Assembly: GCA_943789005.1 (NCBI GenBank) | Contig: CALSSL010000001.1 | Span: forward strand, 1-64,000 | Reading direction: 5' to 3' | Length of the DNA: 64,000 nt | DNA from: an uncultured SAR86 cluster bacterium | GTDB lineage: Bacteria; Pseudomonadota; Gammaproteobacteria; Magnimaribacterales; D2472 | Shown here: positions 37,068-47,452 of the stretch, in pieces | Numbering within the stretch: position 1 is the first letter of the stretch | Layout: every line of letters begins with the position of its first letter | The notes under the pieces: model-generated | The model's database searches: none | What the model saw: only the letters and a program-made list of their open reading frames with translations | Told to the model about the DNA's origin: nothing | Position numbers and translations under genes: made by a program

Positions 37068-37187
37068 TTATCCACAATTTATACACTGATTACCAACAAT
37101 AAAAAAACAGCTTACATACACTATATAGTGAAAAAAAATGAAATTGTCACAATATATAGTGTTTTTTTACTTGATTCTTTATCCACA
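37068..37187. promoter_or_regulatory. nrdAB control region: two NrdR boxes and two DnaA boxes
   Basis: NrdR-box-like palindromes ATACACTATATAGTGA (37116-37131) and TCACAATATATAGTGT (37147-37162) have centres 31 bp apart, about three helical turns, as expected for NrdR operators. DnaA boxes TTATCCACA occur at 37068-37076 and 37179-37187, flanking the pair. E. coli nrdAB is likewise controlled by both regulators. The region also serves as the divergent upstream of glpK. Confidence 0.85.
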
Positions 37188-37322
37188 ACAAGTAATATTA
37201 CGTTAGCGGAACAAAAAGTTAGTGTAACTGCAGACACACAAAACTTCTTCCAAAAAGTTTAAATTAGAAGAACTCTTTATGAGTGGGAAAATTACGGCGA
37301 ATAAACAGAGAAAAACAAAAAA

Positions 37323-40205
37323 ATGGAAACAACACAACAAGAAATAAGTAAAACATTATTAGAAGTTCAGCAGCAAGCACATACCAATGATGTTGAAACT
37401 ACTGCCCCAGGTAAATTAAGAGTTATAAAAAGAAATGGCAAAGTGGTGGCTTTTGAAGAAGATAAAATAAAAGTTGCAATAACAAAGGCTTTTCTTGCAA
37501 CAGAATCTGGCAATGCCGCAGCAAGTGAAAGAATTCATAAAAAAGTAAATGTAATATCGTCTGGAGTAATTGAAGTATTTGAAAGAAGAATGCCTTCAGG
37601 AGGCACTCTTCATATAGAAGAGATTCAAGATCAGGTTGAGCTTCAACTAATGAGAAGTGAAGAACTAGAGGTAGCTAGAAGCTATATTCTATATAGAGCC
37701 GGTAGAACTCAAGAAAGAAAAAGAGAAGCACCAGAAATTGATATACCAAACAAGCCCAATATAAATATTACAAAAACAGATGGGACTTTGGTTCCACTTG
37801 ACGTAGATAAGGTAGCTGCATTAATTAATGATGCATGTGACGGTCTTGAAGAAGTATCAATGAATGTTGTTCTAGAAGAGGCTTTAAAAAATCTATATGA
37901 CGGAGTATCGATAGCAGACATGAGAACAAGTCTTGTGATGTCAGCAAGAACAAAGGTTGAACAAGAACCAAACTACTCATTTGTTACAGCAAGAATTCTG
38001 ATGGACCAGCTAAGATGTGAAGCACTTGGCTTTCTTGGGGTGGCAGAAGAATCGACATATGATCAAATGAAAGAATTTTATCCAAAAGCTTTTTTAGCAT
38101 ATATAGATAAAGGAATTGAACTAGATATTTTAGATCCGGAATTGAAAACTTTTGATTTAGGCAGGCTTGGTAAAGCAATAGATCATACAAGAGATAATCA
38201 ATTTACATACCTAGGATTACAGACACTGTACGATAGATATTTTATTCATTCTAATGATGTAAGATACGAGCTTCCTCAAGTCTTTTTCATGAGAGTTGCC
38301 ATGGGTCTTGCTATAGAAGAAGACAATAGAGAAGAGAGGGCAATAGAATTTTATAAATTACTATCTAGCTTTGATTACATGAGCTCAACCCCTACTCTTT
38401 TTAATTCAGGAACCAAAAGACCGCAATTATCTTCTTGTTACCTAACGACAATCCCAGATGATTTAGATGGTATTTTTGGAGCTATGAAAGACAACGCACT
38501 TCTTTCAAAATGGGCTGGAGGATTAGGAAATGACTGGACATCAGTCAGAGCAATGAATTCCTACATTAAGGGTACTAACGGTAAAAGCCAGGGTGTTGTT
38601 CCTTTCTTAAAAGTTGCTAATGATACTGCGGTTGCAGTTAATCAAGGTGGAAAAAGAAAAGGTGCTATGTGTGCTTATCTAGAAACATGGCATTTAGATG
38701 TAGAAGAGTTCTTAGAACTTAGAAAAAATACAGGCGATGAAAGAAGAAGAACTCATGATATGAATACAGCAAACTGGGTTCCAGACTTATTTATGAAAAG
38801 AGTTGAACAAGATAAAAATTGGACACTCTTCTCTCCTGGTGAAGCGCCAGACCTTCATGATCTTATTGGTAGAGCTTTTGAAGAAAGATATGAAGAATAT
38901 GAAAGAAAGGCAAAAGCTGGAGAAATGGATCAATTTAAATCAGTTCCAGCCAAAGAGCTATGGAGAAAAATGTTAACAATGTTATTTGAAACAGGACATC
39001 CTTGGATTACATTTAAAGATTCATGCAACCTAAGATCGCCTCAACAGCATGCAGGCGTTATACATTCTTCAAACCTCTGTACAGAGATTACTTTGAACAC
39101 AAGCGCCGAAGAAATAGCTGTCTGCAATCTAGGCTCTGTAAACCTTGCAAGACATATGAAAAATGGAAAGCTTGATGAAGAAAAAATTAAACAAACTGTT
39201 TCAACAGCAATAAGAATGCTTGATAACGTTATAAACATTAACTACTACTCTGTAGATACAGCAAAAAACTCCAATCTCAAGCATAGACCTATTGGTCTTG
39301 GCATGATGGGATTCCAGGACGCATTATATGTGCAAGATATAGCATATTGTAGTGATGATGCTGTTGATTTTGCTGATAGAAGTATGGAATTAATCAGCTA
39401 TTATGCAATTCATGCATCAACAGAGCTTGCAAAAGAAAGAGGAGCTTATGAGTCATATGAGGGATCTCTATGGAGCAAAGGAATACTTCCAAAAGATTCA
39501 ATAGAAATATTAGCCGAGAACAGAGGGTCTGAGTATCTAAATGTTGATAGATCAGAAACGCTTGACTGGGATACTCTAAGAAAGAAAGTTATATCTGATG
39601 GTATGAGAAATTCCAATGTTATGGCTATAGCCCCTACAGCAACCATTTCAAACATAACTGGCGTAACTCAATCAGTAGAGCCGACATATCAAAATCTATA
39701 TGTTAAATCTAATCTATCCGGAGAATTTACCATTGTTAACCCTCATCTAGTTCATAAGTTAAAAGAACTAAATTTATGGGATGACGTCATGATCAACGAT
39801 CTTAAATATTTTGAGGGAAGTTTATCTCAAATATCAAGAATACCTGATGAAATAAAAACGATATATTCTACTGCTTTCGAAGTAGAACCTAGATATATAG
39901 TTGAATCTGCAAGTAGAAGACAGAAATGGATTGATCAAGCTCAGTCATTGAATTTATATATAGGTAATGCGGATGGTAAAAAACTAGATATTACATACAG
40001 GATGGCTTGGTACTCTGGTTTAAAAACTACTTATTACCTTAGATCTATAGCTGCAACATCAACTGAAAAATCTACTGTTGCGCAAGGAAAACTTAATGCG
40101 GTGAGTACTGGAGTAACTCAGTCTGCGCCACAGGAACTTGGAGCACCAGCTCCTGTTCCGGATGCTTGCTCTCTGGATGATCCAGATTGTGAAGCATGCC
40201 AATAA
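37323..40205 (+). CDS. nrdA: Class Ia ribonucleoside-diphosphate reductase, alpha subunit
   Basis: 960 residues. Two ATP-cone domains lie at the N-terminus (about residues 31-120 and 147-235, each starting like RVIKRNGKVVAFEEDKI / NITKTDGTLVPLDVDKV), so dATP inhibition is expected, as in the Pseudomonas enzyme. The barrel carries SSCYLTTIPDD, SSNLCTEI and APTATISNITGVTQS. The tail CSLDDPDCEACQ holds the redox-shuttle cysteines. Fourteen bases separate it from nrdB. Confidence 0.96.
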   Translation: METTQQEISKTLLEVQQQAHTNDVETTAPGKLRVIKRNGKVVAFEEDKIKVAITKAFLATESGNAAASERIHKKVNVISSGVIEVFERRMPSGGTLHIEEIQDQVELQLMRSEELEVARSYILYRAGRTQERKREAPEIDIPNKPNINITKTDGTLVPLDVDKVAALINDACDGLEEVSMNVVLEEALKNLYDGVSIADMRTSLVMSARTKVEQEPNYSFVTARILMDQLRCEALGFLGVAEESTYDQMKEFYPKAFLAYIDKGIELDILDPELKTFDLGRLGKAIDHTRDNQFTYLGLQTLYDRYFIHSNDVRYELPQVFFMRVAMGLAIEEDNREERAIEFYKLLSSFDYMSSTPTLFNSGTKRPQLSSCYLTTIPDDLDGIFGAMKDNALLSKWAGGLGNDWTSVRAMNSYIKGTNGKSQGVVPFLKVANDTAVAVNQGGKRKGAMCAYLETWHLDVEEFLELRKNTGDERRRTHDMNTANWVPDLFMKRVEQDKNWTLFSPGEAPDLHDLIGRAFEERYEEYERKAKAGEMDQFKSVPAKELWRKMLTMLFETGHPWITFKDSCNLRSPQQHAGVIHSSNLCTEITLNTSAEEIAVCNLGSVNLARHMKNGKLDEEKIKQTVSTAIRMLDNVININYYSVDTAKNSNLKHRPIGLGMMGFQDALYVQDIAYCSDDAVDFADRSMELISYYAIHASTELAKERGAYESYEGSLWSKGILPKDSIEILAENRGSEYLNVDRSETLDWDTLRKKVISDGMRNSNVMAIAPTATISNITGVTQSVEPTYQNLYVKSNLSGEFTIVNPHLVHKLKELNLWDDVMINDLKYFEGSLSQISRIPDEIKTIYSTAFEVEPRYIVESASRRQKWIDQAQSLNLYIGNADGKKLDITYRMAWYSGLKTTYYLRSIAATSTEKSTVAQGKLNAVSTGVTQSAPQELGAPAPVPDACSLDDPDCEACQ

Positions 40206-40219
40206 TATAGGAGAAAGAA

Positions 40220-41482
40220 ATGTTAAATTGGGATGATTACGGAAAAGAGGAAACAAACACAGCCCCTGCAGTTATAGCAAGCAAGACTGTTGTTAGTGCA
40301 CCTAAGGTTGAAGAGCAACAACCTACTCCTGTACCTGTCGATACAGAAGCTAAGATAAAAAATGAAAATAAAAGCATTGAAGAAGGCTCGAGAGCAAAAA
40401 TTGCTAGGGAAGCAATTAAAAATTTAGATGTTGCAGCAGGTATAGAAGAGCTTGATGAGATGGCTGGATCAAGAGTTCAGGTTGATGACAAAATGATGAT
40501 CAACTGCAAAGCTGATTTAAATCAACTAGTTCCATTTAAATATGACTGGGCATGGCAAAAATACTTAGACGGCAGTGCTAACCATTGGATGCCTCAAGAA
40601 ATTAACATGACTAATGACATAGTCCTATGGAAATCAGAAGATGGCTTAACTGAAGACGAGAGAACGATAGTAAAAAGAAATCTAGGCTTCTTCTCAACAG
40701 CTGACTCTCTTGTTGCTAATAATTTAGTATTAGCTTTATATAGACTGATAACAAATCCAGAATGTAGGCAATATATTTTAAGACAAAGCCTAGAGGAAGC
40801 TATACATACACATGCATATCAATATTGCATAGAGTCCCTTGGAATGGATGAGGGAGAAATCTTTAATATGTATAGAGAGATACCGTGTGTATCAAGAAAA
40901 GCTGCATGGGGATTAAAATATACTCAAGAAATATCAAATCCTGAATTTAAAACAGGCACAGTGGAAACGGATAAACAGCTCCTAAAAAATCTTATAGCTT
41001 TTTATTGTGTGCTAGAAGGAATTTTCTTTTATTGTGGATTTACTCAAATATTATCTATGGGAAGAAGAAATAAAATGACAGGAACGTCAGAGCAATTTCA
41101 ATACATTCTCAGAGATGAATCTATGCATGTAAATTTTGGTATTGATGTAATCAATCAAATTAAAATTGAAAATCCACATTTATGGGATGAAGAGATGAAA
41201 GCTGAGGCGGCCCAAATGATACTTGAGGGCACAGAATTAGAGATAATGTATGCAAGAGATACTATGCCTCGTGGTGTGTTAGGAATGAATGCAGCAATGA
41301 TGGAAGAATATCTAAAATTTATTGCAAACAGAAGACTAACACAGATAGGTTTGGAAGAAGAATTTAAAGGTGTAGGAAATCCCTTCCCTTGGATGTCTGA
41401 AATTATTGATCTAAGGAAAGAGAAAAACTTCTTTGAAACTAGAGTTACTGAATACCAGGTTGGTGGAGCCCTGAACTGGTAA
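40220..41482 (+). CDS. nrdB: Class Ia ribonucleoside-diphosphate reductase, beta subunit
   Basis: 420 residues. The diiron/tyrosyl-radical core includes [12 protein letters not shown], where the Tyr four residues after the ligand His matches the radical Tyr of E. coli, and [15 protein letters not shown] roughly 90-residue low-complexity N-terminal extension (Pro/Lys/Glu-rich) precedes the core, as in Pseudomonas-type NrdB. AGGAG lies seven bases before ATG. Cotranscribed with nrdA. Confidence 0.95.
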   Translation: MLNWDDYGKEETNTAPAVIASKTVVSAPKVEEQQPTPVPVDTEAKIKNENKSIEEGSRAKIAREAIKNLDVAAGIEELDEMAGSRVQVDDKMMINCKADLNQLVPFKYDWAWQKYLDGSANHWMPQEINMTNDIVLWKSEDGLTEDERTIVKRNLGFFSTADSLVANNLVLALYRLITNPECRQYILRQSLEEAIHTHAYQYCIESLGMDEGEIFNMYREIPCVSRKAAWGLKYTQEISNPEFKTGTVETDKQLLKNLIAFYCVLEGIFFYCGFTQILSMGRRNKMTGTSEQFQYILRDESMHVNFGIDVINQIKIENPHLWDEEMKAEAAQMILEGTELEIMYARDTMPRGVLGMNAAMMEEYLKFIANRRLTQIGLEEEFKGVGNPFPWMSEIIDLRKEKNFFETRVTEYQVGGALNW

Positions 41483-41486
41483 TAGC

Positions 41487-42101
41487 TTAAATAGAAAAAC
41501 TAGGTCTGTTGGAAACCTGATTGGTGTAATCATTCAGGTTTTCATAATCTGCAATATCAAGCCTATTTAACCTAACTAAAAATTGCAAGGACGTGACCAT
41601 TTGAATGTCCGCATAAGTAAATCTTTCTCCCGCAATATATTCTCTAGCAGCCATGATTTCATCATAAGCATCTAAAGCTTTTATGGCTAACTTTCTTTGA
41701 GCAAGGCCATATTCTTGGTTTTGATCTTCCATCTGACTCATATGAGGATGTGTGTGCCTAAATCCATGCATTAAAGGAACCATTAATTCATATGTTACCC
41801 TTGAGTACCACATTTCGATAGAAGCTATCTCCATAGGATTTTCTCCAAATAGATTGGGTTCAGGATATAAAGACTCTAAATATCTACATATAGCAGTTGT
41901 TTCCAAAATAATAGTATTATCGTCTAACACTAGAGCGGGAACTTTTGAGTTAGGTGCTATTGCCTTATATTCAGGTGTCTTGTGCTCCAATTTTCCTAGA
42001 TCCAAGTCAATTATTTCAACCTGATCAAAAATAGCCTTTTCTTTTAAGAAAATCAGGACCTTTAATGGACTTGGGGCCAGCTTACTTGAATAGAGCTTCA
42101 C
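41487..42101 (-). CDS. Glutathione S-transferase family protein
   Basis: 204 residues. Thioredoxin-fold N-domain (KLYSSKLAPSPLKVLIFLKE, NSKVPALVLDDNTIILETTAI, with the cis-Pro and E-T/S glutathione-binding pair) and a helical C-domain (EYIAGERFTYADIQMV). The substrate is unknown. Its start is two bases from the stop of the SDR gene, so the two are probably cotranscribed; it converges on nrdB. Confidence 0.88.
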   Translation of the reverse strand: MKLYSSKLAPSPLKVLIFLKEKAIFDQVEIIDLDLGKLEHKTPEYKAIAPNSKVPALVLDDNTIILETTAICRYLESLYPEPNLFGENPMEIASIEMWYSRVTYELMVPLMHGFRHTHPHMSQMEDQNQEYGLAQRKLAIKALDAYDEIMAAREYIAGERFTYADIQMVTSLQFLVRLNRLDIADYENLNDYTNQVSNRPSFSI

Positions 42102-42103
42102 GA

Positions 42104-43015
42104 TTAACCTTTATTGATCAATTCAAATATTTTTAAAGTTTGCTCGCCGCCATTTTGAAGTGGTCTGGCATCATCCATATCTGAAACTTTATCCCAATTT
42201 GCAGCAATATTTTCAGCAGTCATGTCTTCATCAGTTCCAAGATTAATGCCCATTGTTTCGTGAATAAATATTCTTGCGAAAACTCCAGCACCGGCAGCAA
42301 TAATAACTCCATTAGGAGCATCATTACTTGCTAAGTAAACAACTGCAGGTGTTACATGCTCAGGCTGCATATTTTTACCAAAATCTTCAGGTATCAAGCC
42401 TTCTGTCATCCTTGTGTATGCAACAGGAGTAATTGAATTGGTGTATACATTATATTTTTGGCCTTCTAGTTTAAGTGTATTCATTAATCCAATCATTGCC
42501 ATTTTTGCAGAACCATAATTAGCTTGACCGAAATTACCAAATACACCGCTTGATGAGCTAGTAAAAATTATTCTGCCAAATTCTTGCTCTCTCATTATTG
42601 GATATACAGTATGGGTACAATTTAAAGTGCCTTGAAAATGAACATCCATAACGGTATTAAAACTCTCTATAGAATCTTTATGGAAACTCTTATCTCTCAA
42701 GATTCCAGCATTGTTAACAAGGATATCTATTCTACCCCACTTCTCCATAGCTTCATTTACCATGGCTTTTACTGCATCTAAATCAGTAACACTTGCGCCG
42801 TTTGCTATTGCTTCACCTCCTTCAGACATGATTTGATCAACTACAGCTTTAGCAGCATCACTGGCCCCACTTCCATCAACGCCTCCACCAAGGTCATTTA
42901 CAACTACCTTAGCCCCTCTTCTTGCAAGATCTAGAGCATGCTCTTTACCCAATCCTCCACCTGCACCAGTAACAATTGCAACTTGATTATCAAATCTAAT
43001 ACCCATTTGTTTCAC
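42104..43015 (-). CDS. SDR-family (HSD17B4-like) 3-hydroxyacyl-CoA dehydrogenase
   Basis: 303 residues. The NAD(P)-binding TGAGGGLGKEHALDLARRGA followed by VVNDLGGGVDGSG is typical of the dehydrogenase domain of multifunctional enzyme type 2. NNAGILRD, the catalytic Ser in TSSSSG and YGSAK (Tyr/Lys) are intact. Probable role in beta-oxidation-like metabolism of acyl-CoA; other SDR substrates cannot be excluded. Cotranscribed with the following GST. Confidence 0.85.
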   Translation of the reverse strand: MKQMGIRFDNQVAIVTGAGGGLGKEHALDLARRGAKVVVNDLGGGVDGSGASDAAKAVVDQIMSEGGEAIANGASVTDLDAVKAMVNEAMEKWGRIDILVNNAGILRDKSFHKDSIESFNTVMDVHFQGTLNCTHTVYPIMREQEFGRIIFTSSSSGVFGNFGQANYGSAKMAMIGLMNTLKLEGQKYNVYTNSITPVAYTRMTEGLIPEDFGKNMQPEHVTPAVVYLASNDAPNGVIIAAGAGVFARIFIHETMGINLGTDEDMTAENIAANWDKVSDMDDARPLQNGGEQTLKIFELINKG

Positions 43016-43104
43016 CCCTTTTTTTGGAAGTTTTTATATATTTAAGATAAAGTTATTCTAATAAAAATTAGTCTTATTTACTATAACCGAAAAAAGGAAC
43101 TTCC

Positions 43105-43698
43105 TTGTTTAAAAAAGAAGTAGTAACTGGATATCCAAATTTGGATATCAGTTTATATAACAACATTGAATTAAAACAAAAAATAGATTTGTGGTACGAG
43201 TCATGCTTAAAACATTTGAATTGGGAAAAAGGATTTATAAAAATCTTTGGAAAAAATCATCAAATTCCCAGACTCCAAGCTTGGTATGCTGATCAAGATG
43301 TGGAGTATAGATATTCTGGAAAAAAACTATATAGGCATAATTGGAATAAGACACTACTAGAAATTAAACAAACTATAGAACATATTACATCTCATAAGTT
43401 TAACTCTGTTCTTGCAAATTTATATAGAGATGGAAATGATTCTATGGGCCTGCATGCTGATGATGAAAAAGAACTTGGCATTAATCCTGTAATAGCATCT
43501 TTATCACTAGGAGAATCAAGGGATATTCATTTCAAGCATAAGAATATAAAAACAAGCTTAAACATTCCGCAAACCAGCGGTCAGCTTATTCTGATGCATG
43601 GTCAAACACAAAAATATTGGAAACACGAAATAAAAAAGACAAAAAAACCTAAAAAGCCAAGAATAAATTTAACTTTTAGGAATATAATTACTAATTAA
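43105..43698 (+). CDS. AlkB-like 2-oxoglutarate/Fe(II) dioxygenase
   Basis: 197 residues. The iron ligands are HAD (in MGLHADDEKELG) and the His of WKHEI; the 2-oxoglutarate-binding arginines are in RINLTFR. ASLSLGESRDIHFKHK and GQLILMHGQTQ match ALKBH2/AlkB repair demethylases, which remove methyl groups from damaged bases. The start is TTG 43105 after AAGGAA. Divergent from the SDR gene; followed 24 bp later by mdh. Confidence 0.9.
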   Translation: MFKKEVVTGYPNLDISLYNNIELKQKIDLWYESCLKHLNWEKGFIKIFGKNHQIPRLQAWYADQDVEYRYSGKKLYRHNWNKTLLEIKQTIEHITSHKFNSVLANLYRDGNDSMGLHADDEKELGINPVIASLSLGESRDIHFKHKNIKTSLNIPQTSGQLILMHGQTQKYWKHEIKKTKKPKKPRINLTFRNIITN

Positions 43699-43722
43699 AT
43701 TTTCAAATTCATAAGGAAAAAA

Positions 43723-44721
43723 ATGAGCTCAAGAGTAAAAGTTGTAGTCACTGGAGCGGCAGGTCAAATAGCCTACTCTCTTATTCCAAGATTGGTTGAT
43801 GGAAATACATTTGGAGAAAAGATTGTCGACTTATGTCTTGTTGAGATTCCGCAAGTTGTTAGCAAACTTGAAGGCTTAGTTATGGAGCTTGAGGATTCAT
43901 ATTTTCCTAATATGGGCGAAGTAACATACACAGATAACTTTGATGAGGCTTCTCATAACGCAGATTGGTTTCTTCTTGTAGGAAGTATTCCAAGAGGAAT
44001 TGTTTATGAGGGTAAGAAAATAGAAGAAAGATCAGATCTGCTTAAAATAAATGGCGGAATTTTTGTTAAGCAAGGAGAGGCCATAGGAAGAAATGGTAAA
44101 AATGATGCAAAAATTCTTGTTGTTGGCAATCCTGCAAACACTAACGCATTAATAGGAAAAAACTCAGCAGGTAAAGAATCCCAATTATGGATGGCGATGA
44201 CTATGCTTGATTCAAGCAGAGCTAAATCGATAATAAGTAAAAAAACTGGTACTAATGTCAAAGATGTTAAGAATATGATTATTTGGGGCAATCACAGCCC
44301 TACCATGTATCCTGACATAGAGAATGTTTTGATAGATGGTAAATTAGGAAAAGATGTTATGAATGATATGGAATGGGTTGAGGGTCATTTCCTACCAACT
44401 GTTCAGCAAAGGGGTAAAGCTGTGATAGATTCTAGAGGTGCCTCTTCTGCAACATCAGCTGCTAAAGCAGCTTTAGATACTATAATTGCCTGTGAAAATA
44501 CAACTGAAGAAGGAAACTCATTCAGCGCAGCAGTTGCAAGTGATGGAGCATATGGTGTGCCGGAAGGTCTAATTTGCGGCTATCCTTTAATAACACTATC
44601 TAATGGTAGTGTTGAAATTAAAAGAGATATTAATATGTCTGAATTTGCAAAGAAAAAATTTCAAATATCCATTGATGAGCTTGAATCAGAAAGAGAGGCT
44701 GTAAAACATTTGTTAAAATGA
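43723..44721 (+). CDS. mdh: Malate dehydrogenase
   Basis: 332 residues of the longer, cytosolic-type malate dehydrogenase. VVVTGAAGQIAYSL at the N-terminus, GSIPRG in the mobile loop, VVGNPANTNALI, and the catalytic histidine in IIWGNHSPTMYPD. Interconverts malate and oxaloacetate with NAD. Its stop overlaps the following DUF6231 gene (ATGA). Confidence 0.95.
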   Translation: MSSRVKVVVTGAAGQIAYSLIPRLVDGNTFGEKIVDLCLVEIPQVVSKLEGLVMELEDSYFPNMGEVTYTDNFDEASHNADWFLLVGSIPRGIVYEGKKIEERSDLLKINGGIFVKQGEAIGRNGKNDAKILVVGNPANTNALIGKNSAGKESQLWMAMTMLDSSRAKSIISKKTGTNVKDVKNMIIWGNHSPTMYPDIENVLIDGKLGKDVMNDMEWVEGHFLPTVQQRGKAVIDSRGASSATSAAKAALDTIIACENTTEEGNSFSAAVASDGAYGVPEGLICGYPLITLSNGSVEIKRDINMSEFAKKKFQISIDELESEREAVKHLLK

Positions 44722-45173
44722 AAAAAAAAGGAAGCATTCTTAATAACTTTATTCTAAAGATACTCCAAGAAGAATGCTCCTTAAATGTTCAGCTTGTGAC
44801 CAAAAAGAATGTTTCCGTACTTGTTAAATTAATTGAAGGTACGAATGTATCTCAATTAAATATTTCTCCATCAATTGATAATATTAAAGAAACTAGTGAT
44901 TTATTTATAGTATTTGAAGACATAAAACTTAAGAATAGTGAAGTCGGGATTATTAAAAATCTTTTAAGTCAAAAAATAATGATATTTACTATTCCTGAGG
45001 ACGGAGTTATGGAGTCAAATATGATTAAACTTGGATTCCAGGTTGAATTGGAAGATAGTAAAAATAAGTTACTATGTTTTTCATATAATCTAAAGACCTA
45101 TAATAATAAAAGATCATGGAACAATGCCGAAGGCTGGGCTAATCCAGAAAACTTTGATAAATATAGATGGTAA
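44718..45173 (+). CDS. DUF6231-like protein
   Basis: 151 residues. The C-terminal pattern, a Y-x-L-K-T-Y followed by W-x-N-x-E-GWANPENFDKYRW, matches the tail of the DUF6231 family known from Pseudomonas. The middle resembles a Rossmann-like, methyltransferase-type fold without an obvious SAM loop. Function unknown. It overlaps the stop of mdh by four bases. Confidence 0.7.
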   Translation: MKKKGSILNNFILKILQEECSLNVQLVTKKNVSVLVKLIEGTNVSQLNISPSIDNIKETSDLFIVFEDIKLKNSEVGIIKNLLSQKIMIFTIPEDGVMESNMIKLGFQVELEDSKNKLLCFSYNLKTYNNKRSWNNAEGWANPENFDKYRW

Positions 45174-45177
45174 AATA

Positions 45178-46893
45178 TTATCTAAAATAGGTTAGAAACT
45201 GAAGAAAGTCTGTATTACTACCATCAACTTCAATATCTCCAGAAGCCAAAGCCATCACTGGGTTAGCAAGACCAGAAATTGCCATTTTAAAGTTAAGTTC
45301 TGTTGCTTTTACACTAATAGCACATGGATTAGTTATCTCATTAGATATTGCAGCAACCTGATTTCTAATCGATATTGTTTTTCTTAGTCCTGATGAAAAA
45401 TAAAAACAAACATTCATGTTCTTATTTATAACTTTTTCAGGGTTTAATCTAACAGATAGAATGCTAAAAATAGTATCTATTGAAATTTCTTTAACACCTT
45501 CTGAAGTTCTTTCTGTTTCTTCAAAAGAGACAAAGCTATCACTTAACTCCAGTGCTGATGTAAGAAAGTAATTTCTTTTATTGGGGTTTGAAGACCTTGT
45601 TCCGATATAAAGCAAAGCCTCTCTTCTTAGAGATTCCACTTCAGCAATAGAAAAATTTAATGCCATCAACCTGTCACTGAGCTCCAAGGCCCACTGCATT
45701 TCTTTATCATTTACGGCATTTTGAAATGCTAAAAATAAAGCTTCCTCTCCTCCAACTAGATTCGCAAATTTTTGAGCTTCTTCTTTTCTTGATAATGGAT
45801 CTAATTCAGCAGGATTACCATTAAACCAACCAAGATAGCCATTGTAAATACTTTTAACCGACCATCTTACTGTGCCATAAAATTCATTTAAAAAAGGAGA
45901 CTTTTTTATAGATTCTGGCAAATCAACTAATTCAATAATTTGATCTGGGTACAAACCTTGATTCATTAATCTAACAGTTTGATCATGGACAAACTGAATT
46001 GCGTCCCTGTACAAAATAAAAGTATCTGATATTACCTCTAACCCAACAATTGGCTTGGTATGACTAGGAAACACATACTCCGAATTAAATGAACGCATGT
46101 GGTCTAGGCTTGAAACCCATCCCATTACATCTCTATGAGTTGTTCCTCTAATTGTGTACAGATTTGGAAATGTCTTATATATATTATCCCCAGGCATTAA
46201 TGATTTATGATTTGGTAACCAGACAAATAATTGATCATTGGTTTCACCAGGGGCGTGATAAAGTTCAATGTTTACACCAGCTATGTTTATCTTAAGTTCA
46301 TCCTCAAACGTTGTATCTGGACTAACATAACCAAAAGGTGATTTGGAAATATTGAGACTTTTACCAATGCCAACATTTATAACATCATCTTCAGGTAAGG
46401 CGGTTCCAAACATTCTAGTACTTCTGGTGCTAATTATAGGATTAATTATTCCAAGAATTCTTTGCATATAATAATCTGTGGATTGATGTGCAATAATTTT
46501 TGGTCTTTCTTTCTGTGTTGTTAAGTAATATGCAGTTCCAAAAGTGTGATCACCATGGTTATGAGTATAAACAATAGCTTTAATTGGATTTGAATTTTTT
46601 TGCTTGAAAAGTTTATATATCTCTTCTGCCTCATAAGTACTGTCAGATGAATCAATAATAATATTTCCTCCATCTCCTTCGACCATTATTGAATTAGCTA
46701 TACCAAAGCCAATCGCTACGTGTATTTTTCCTCCTGGAGTGCTATAAGAATATATCTTTCTTTCAAATTCTTTTGAATGCTCTATAAGGTTTTCTACTTG
46801 AGAGGTTTTTGGGATTTCAATTTCGTTATCTTGTGGAGCGCATGATAAAAGAAATAAGCAGAATAAAAGACCTAGTATATTTTTATAAATCAC
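45178..46893 (-). CDS. Lipoprotein alkylsulfatase-like MBL hydrolase
   Basis: 571 residues. A signal sequence with lipobox LLSCAP puts it in the envelope. The metal motif THNHGDHTFG, HAPGETNDQLFVWLP and LMPGDNIYKTFPNLYTIRG match the SdsA1/BDS1 alkylsulfatase group. A dimerisation-type helical region and a C-terminal SCP2-like domain (VDGSNTDFLQFL) follow. It is shorter than SdsA1, about 660 residues. It probably releases sulfate or fatty alcohols from alkyl sulfates. Confidence 0.87.
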   Translation of the reverse strand: MIYKNILGLLFCLFLLSCAPQDNEIEIPKTSQVENLIEHSKEFERKIYSYSTPGGKIHVAIGFGIANSIMVEGDGGNIIIDSSDSTYEAEEIYKLFKQKNSNPIKAIVYTHNHGDHTFGTAYYLTTQKERPKIIAHQSTDYYMQRILGIINPIISTRSTRMFGTALPEDDVINVGIGKSLNISKSPFGYVSPDTTFEDELKINIAGVNIELYHAPGETNDQLFVWLPNHKSLMPGDNIYKTFPNLYTIRGTTHRDVMGWVSSLDHMRSFNSEYVFPSHTKPIVGLEVISDTFILYRDAIQFVHDQTVRLMNQGLYPDQIIELVDLPESIKKSPFLNEFYGTVRWSVKSIYNGYLGWFNGNPAELDPLSRKEEAQKFANLVGGEEALFLAFQNAVNDKEMQWALELSDRLMALNFSIAEVESLRREALLYIGTRSSNPNKRNYFLTSALELSDSFVSFEETERTSEGVKEISIDTIFSILSVRLNPEKVINKNMNVCFYFSSGLRKTISIRNQVAAISNEITNPCAISVKATELNFKMAISGLANPVMALASGDIEVDGSNTDFLQFLTYFR

Positions 46894-46907
46894 AAATTTT
46901 AATTTTT

Positions 46908-47420
46908 TTATAAAAAGCTGAGCATTATTTCATCCACAATTAAATCAGAGCCATTATCTGATGTAGCTGCTTTTGAAGAGCCTGACCTCCATACAGTCAC
47001 GACAGTCCATAAAGTTGAATCTGAAGCATTATCTTTGAGATTAACTCTAAGAACATTCTCTGTAATAGTTCTAATATCATCTCGGTACATATATCTATCC
47101 CAGTAGTATCTAGAATAGTAATGATTCATTCTGTCTGATTGGACTTTATCTTTGGTAGTTAGATTTATATCAAATGTAAGGTTTGAATCTGCTGAATAAG
47201 TAAGACCTCTTTCTTGAAGGGCAGATTTAAGATTATCTTTAAATCTTTCTAATTCAATAGGATTTATTTCAGCACTAATATTAGATTCATTTATCTTTAT
47301 GTAAAAGTCGTTATAATTGTCTAAGTTGAAAGTATCAACTGAGTCAACTTCAATGTTAGTTTGAATGCTATTACAACCGATTAGTAATAGTAGCGTAAGT
47401 AGTGTTGTTATATTTTTCAT
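46908..47420 (-). CDS. DUF4136-like lipoprotein
   Basis: 170 residues with a lipoprotein signal (LLTLLLLIGCNS, Cys about residue 16). The rest alternates beta strands with a Tyr-rich segment (HYYSRYYWDRYMYRDD) and resembles the DUF4136 family of envelope lipoproteins. Function unknown. It lies 14 bp upstream of the alkylsulfatase gene and probably shares its transcript; it is divergent from the M16 peptidase. Confidence 0.6.
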   Translation of the reverse strand: MKNITTLLTLLLLIGCNSIQTNIEVDSVDTFNLDNYNDFYIKINESNISAEINPIELERFKDNLKSALQERGLTYSADSNLTFDINLTTKDKVQSDRMNHYYSRYYWDRYMYRDDIRTITENVLRVNLKDNASDSTLWTVVTVWRSGSSKAATSDNGSDLIVDEIMLSFL

Positions 47421-47452
47421 AGAATTAATTATAAATTTAAATAGATTTTATT

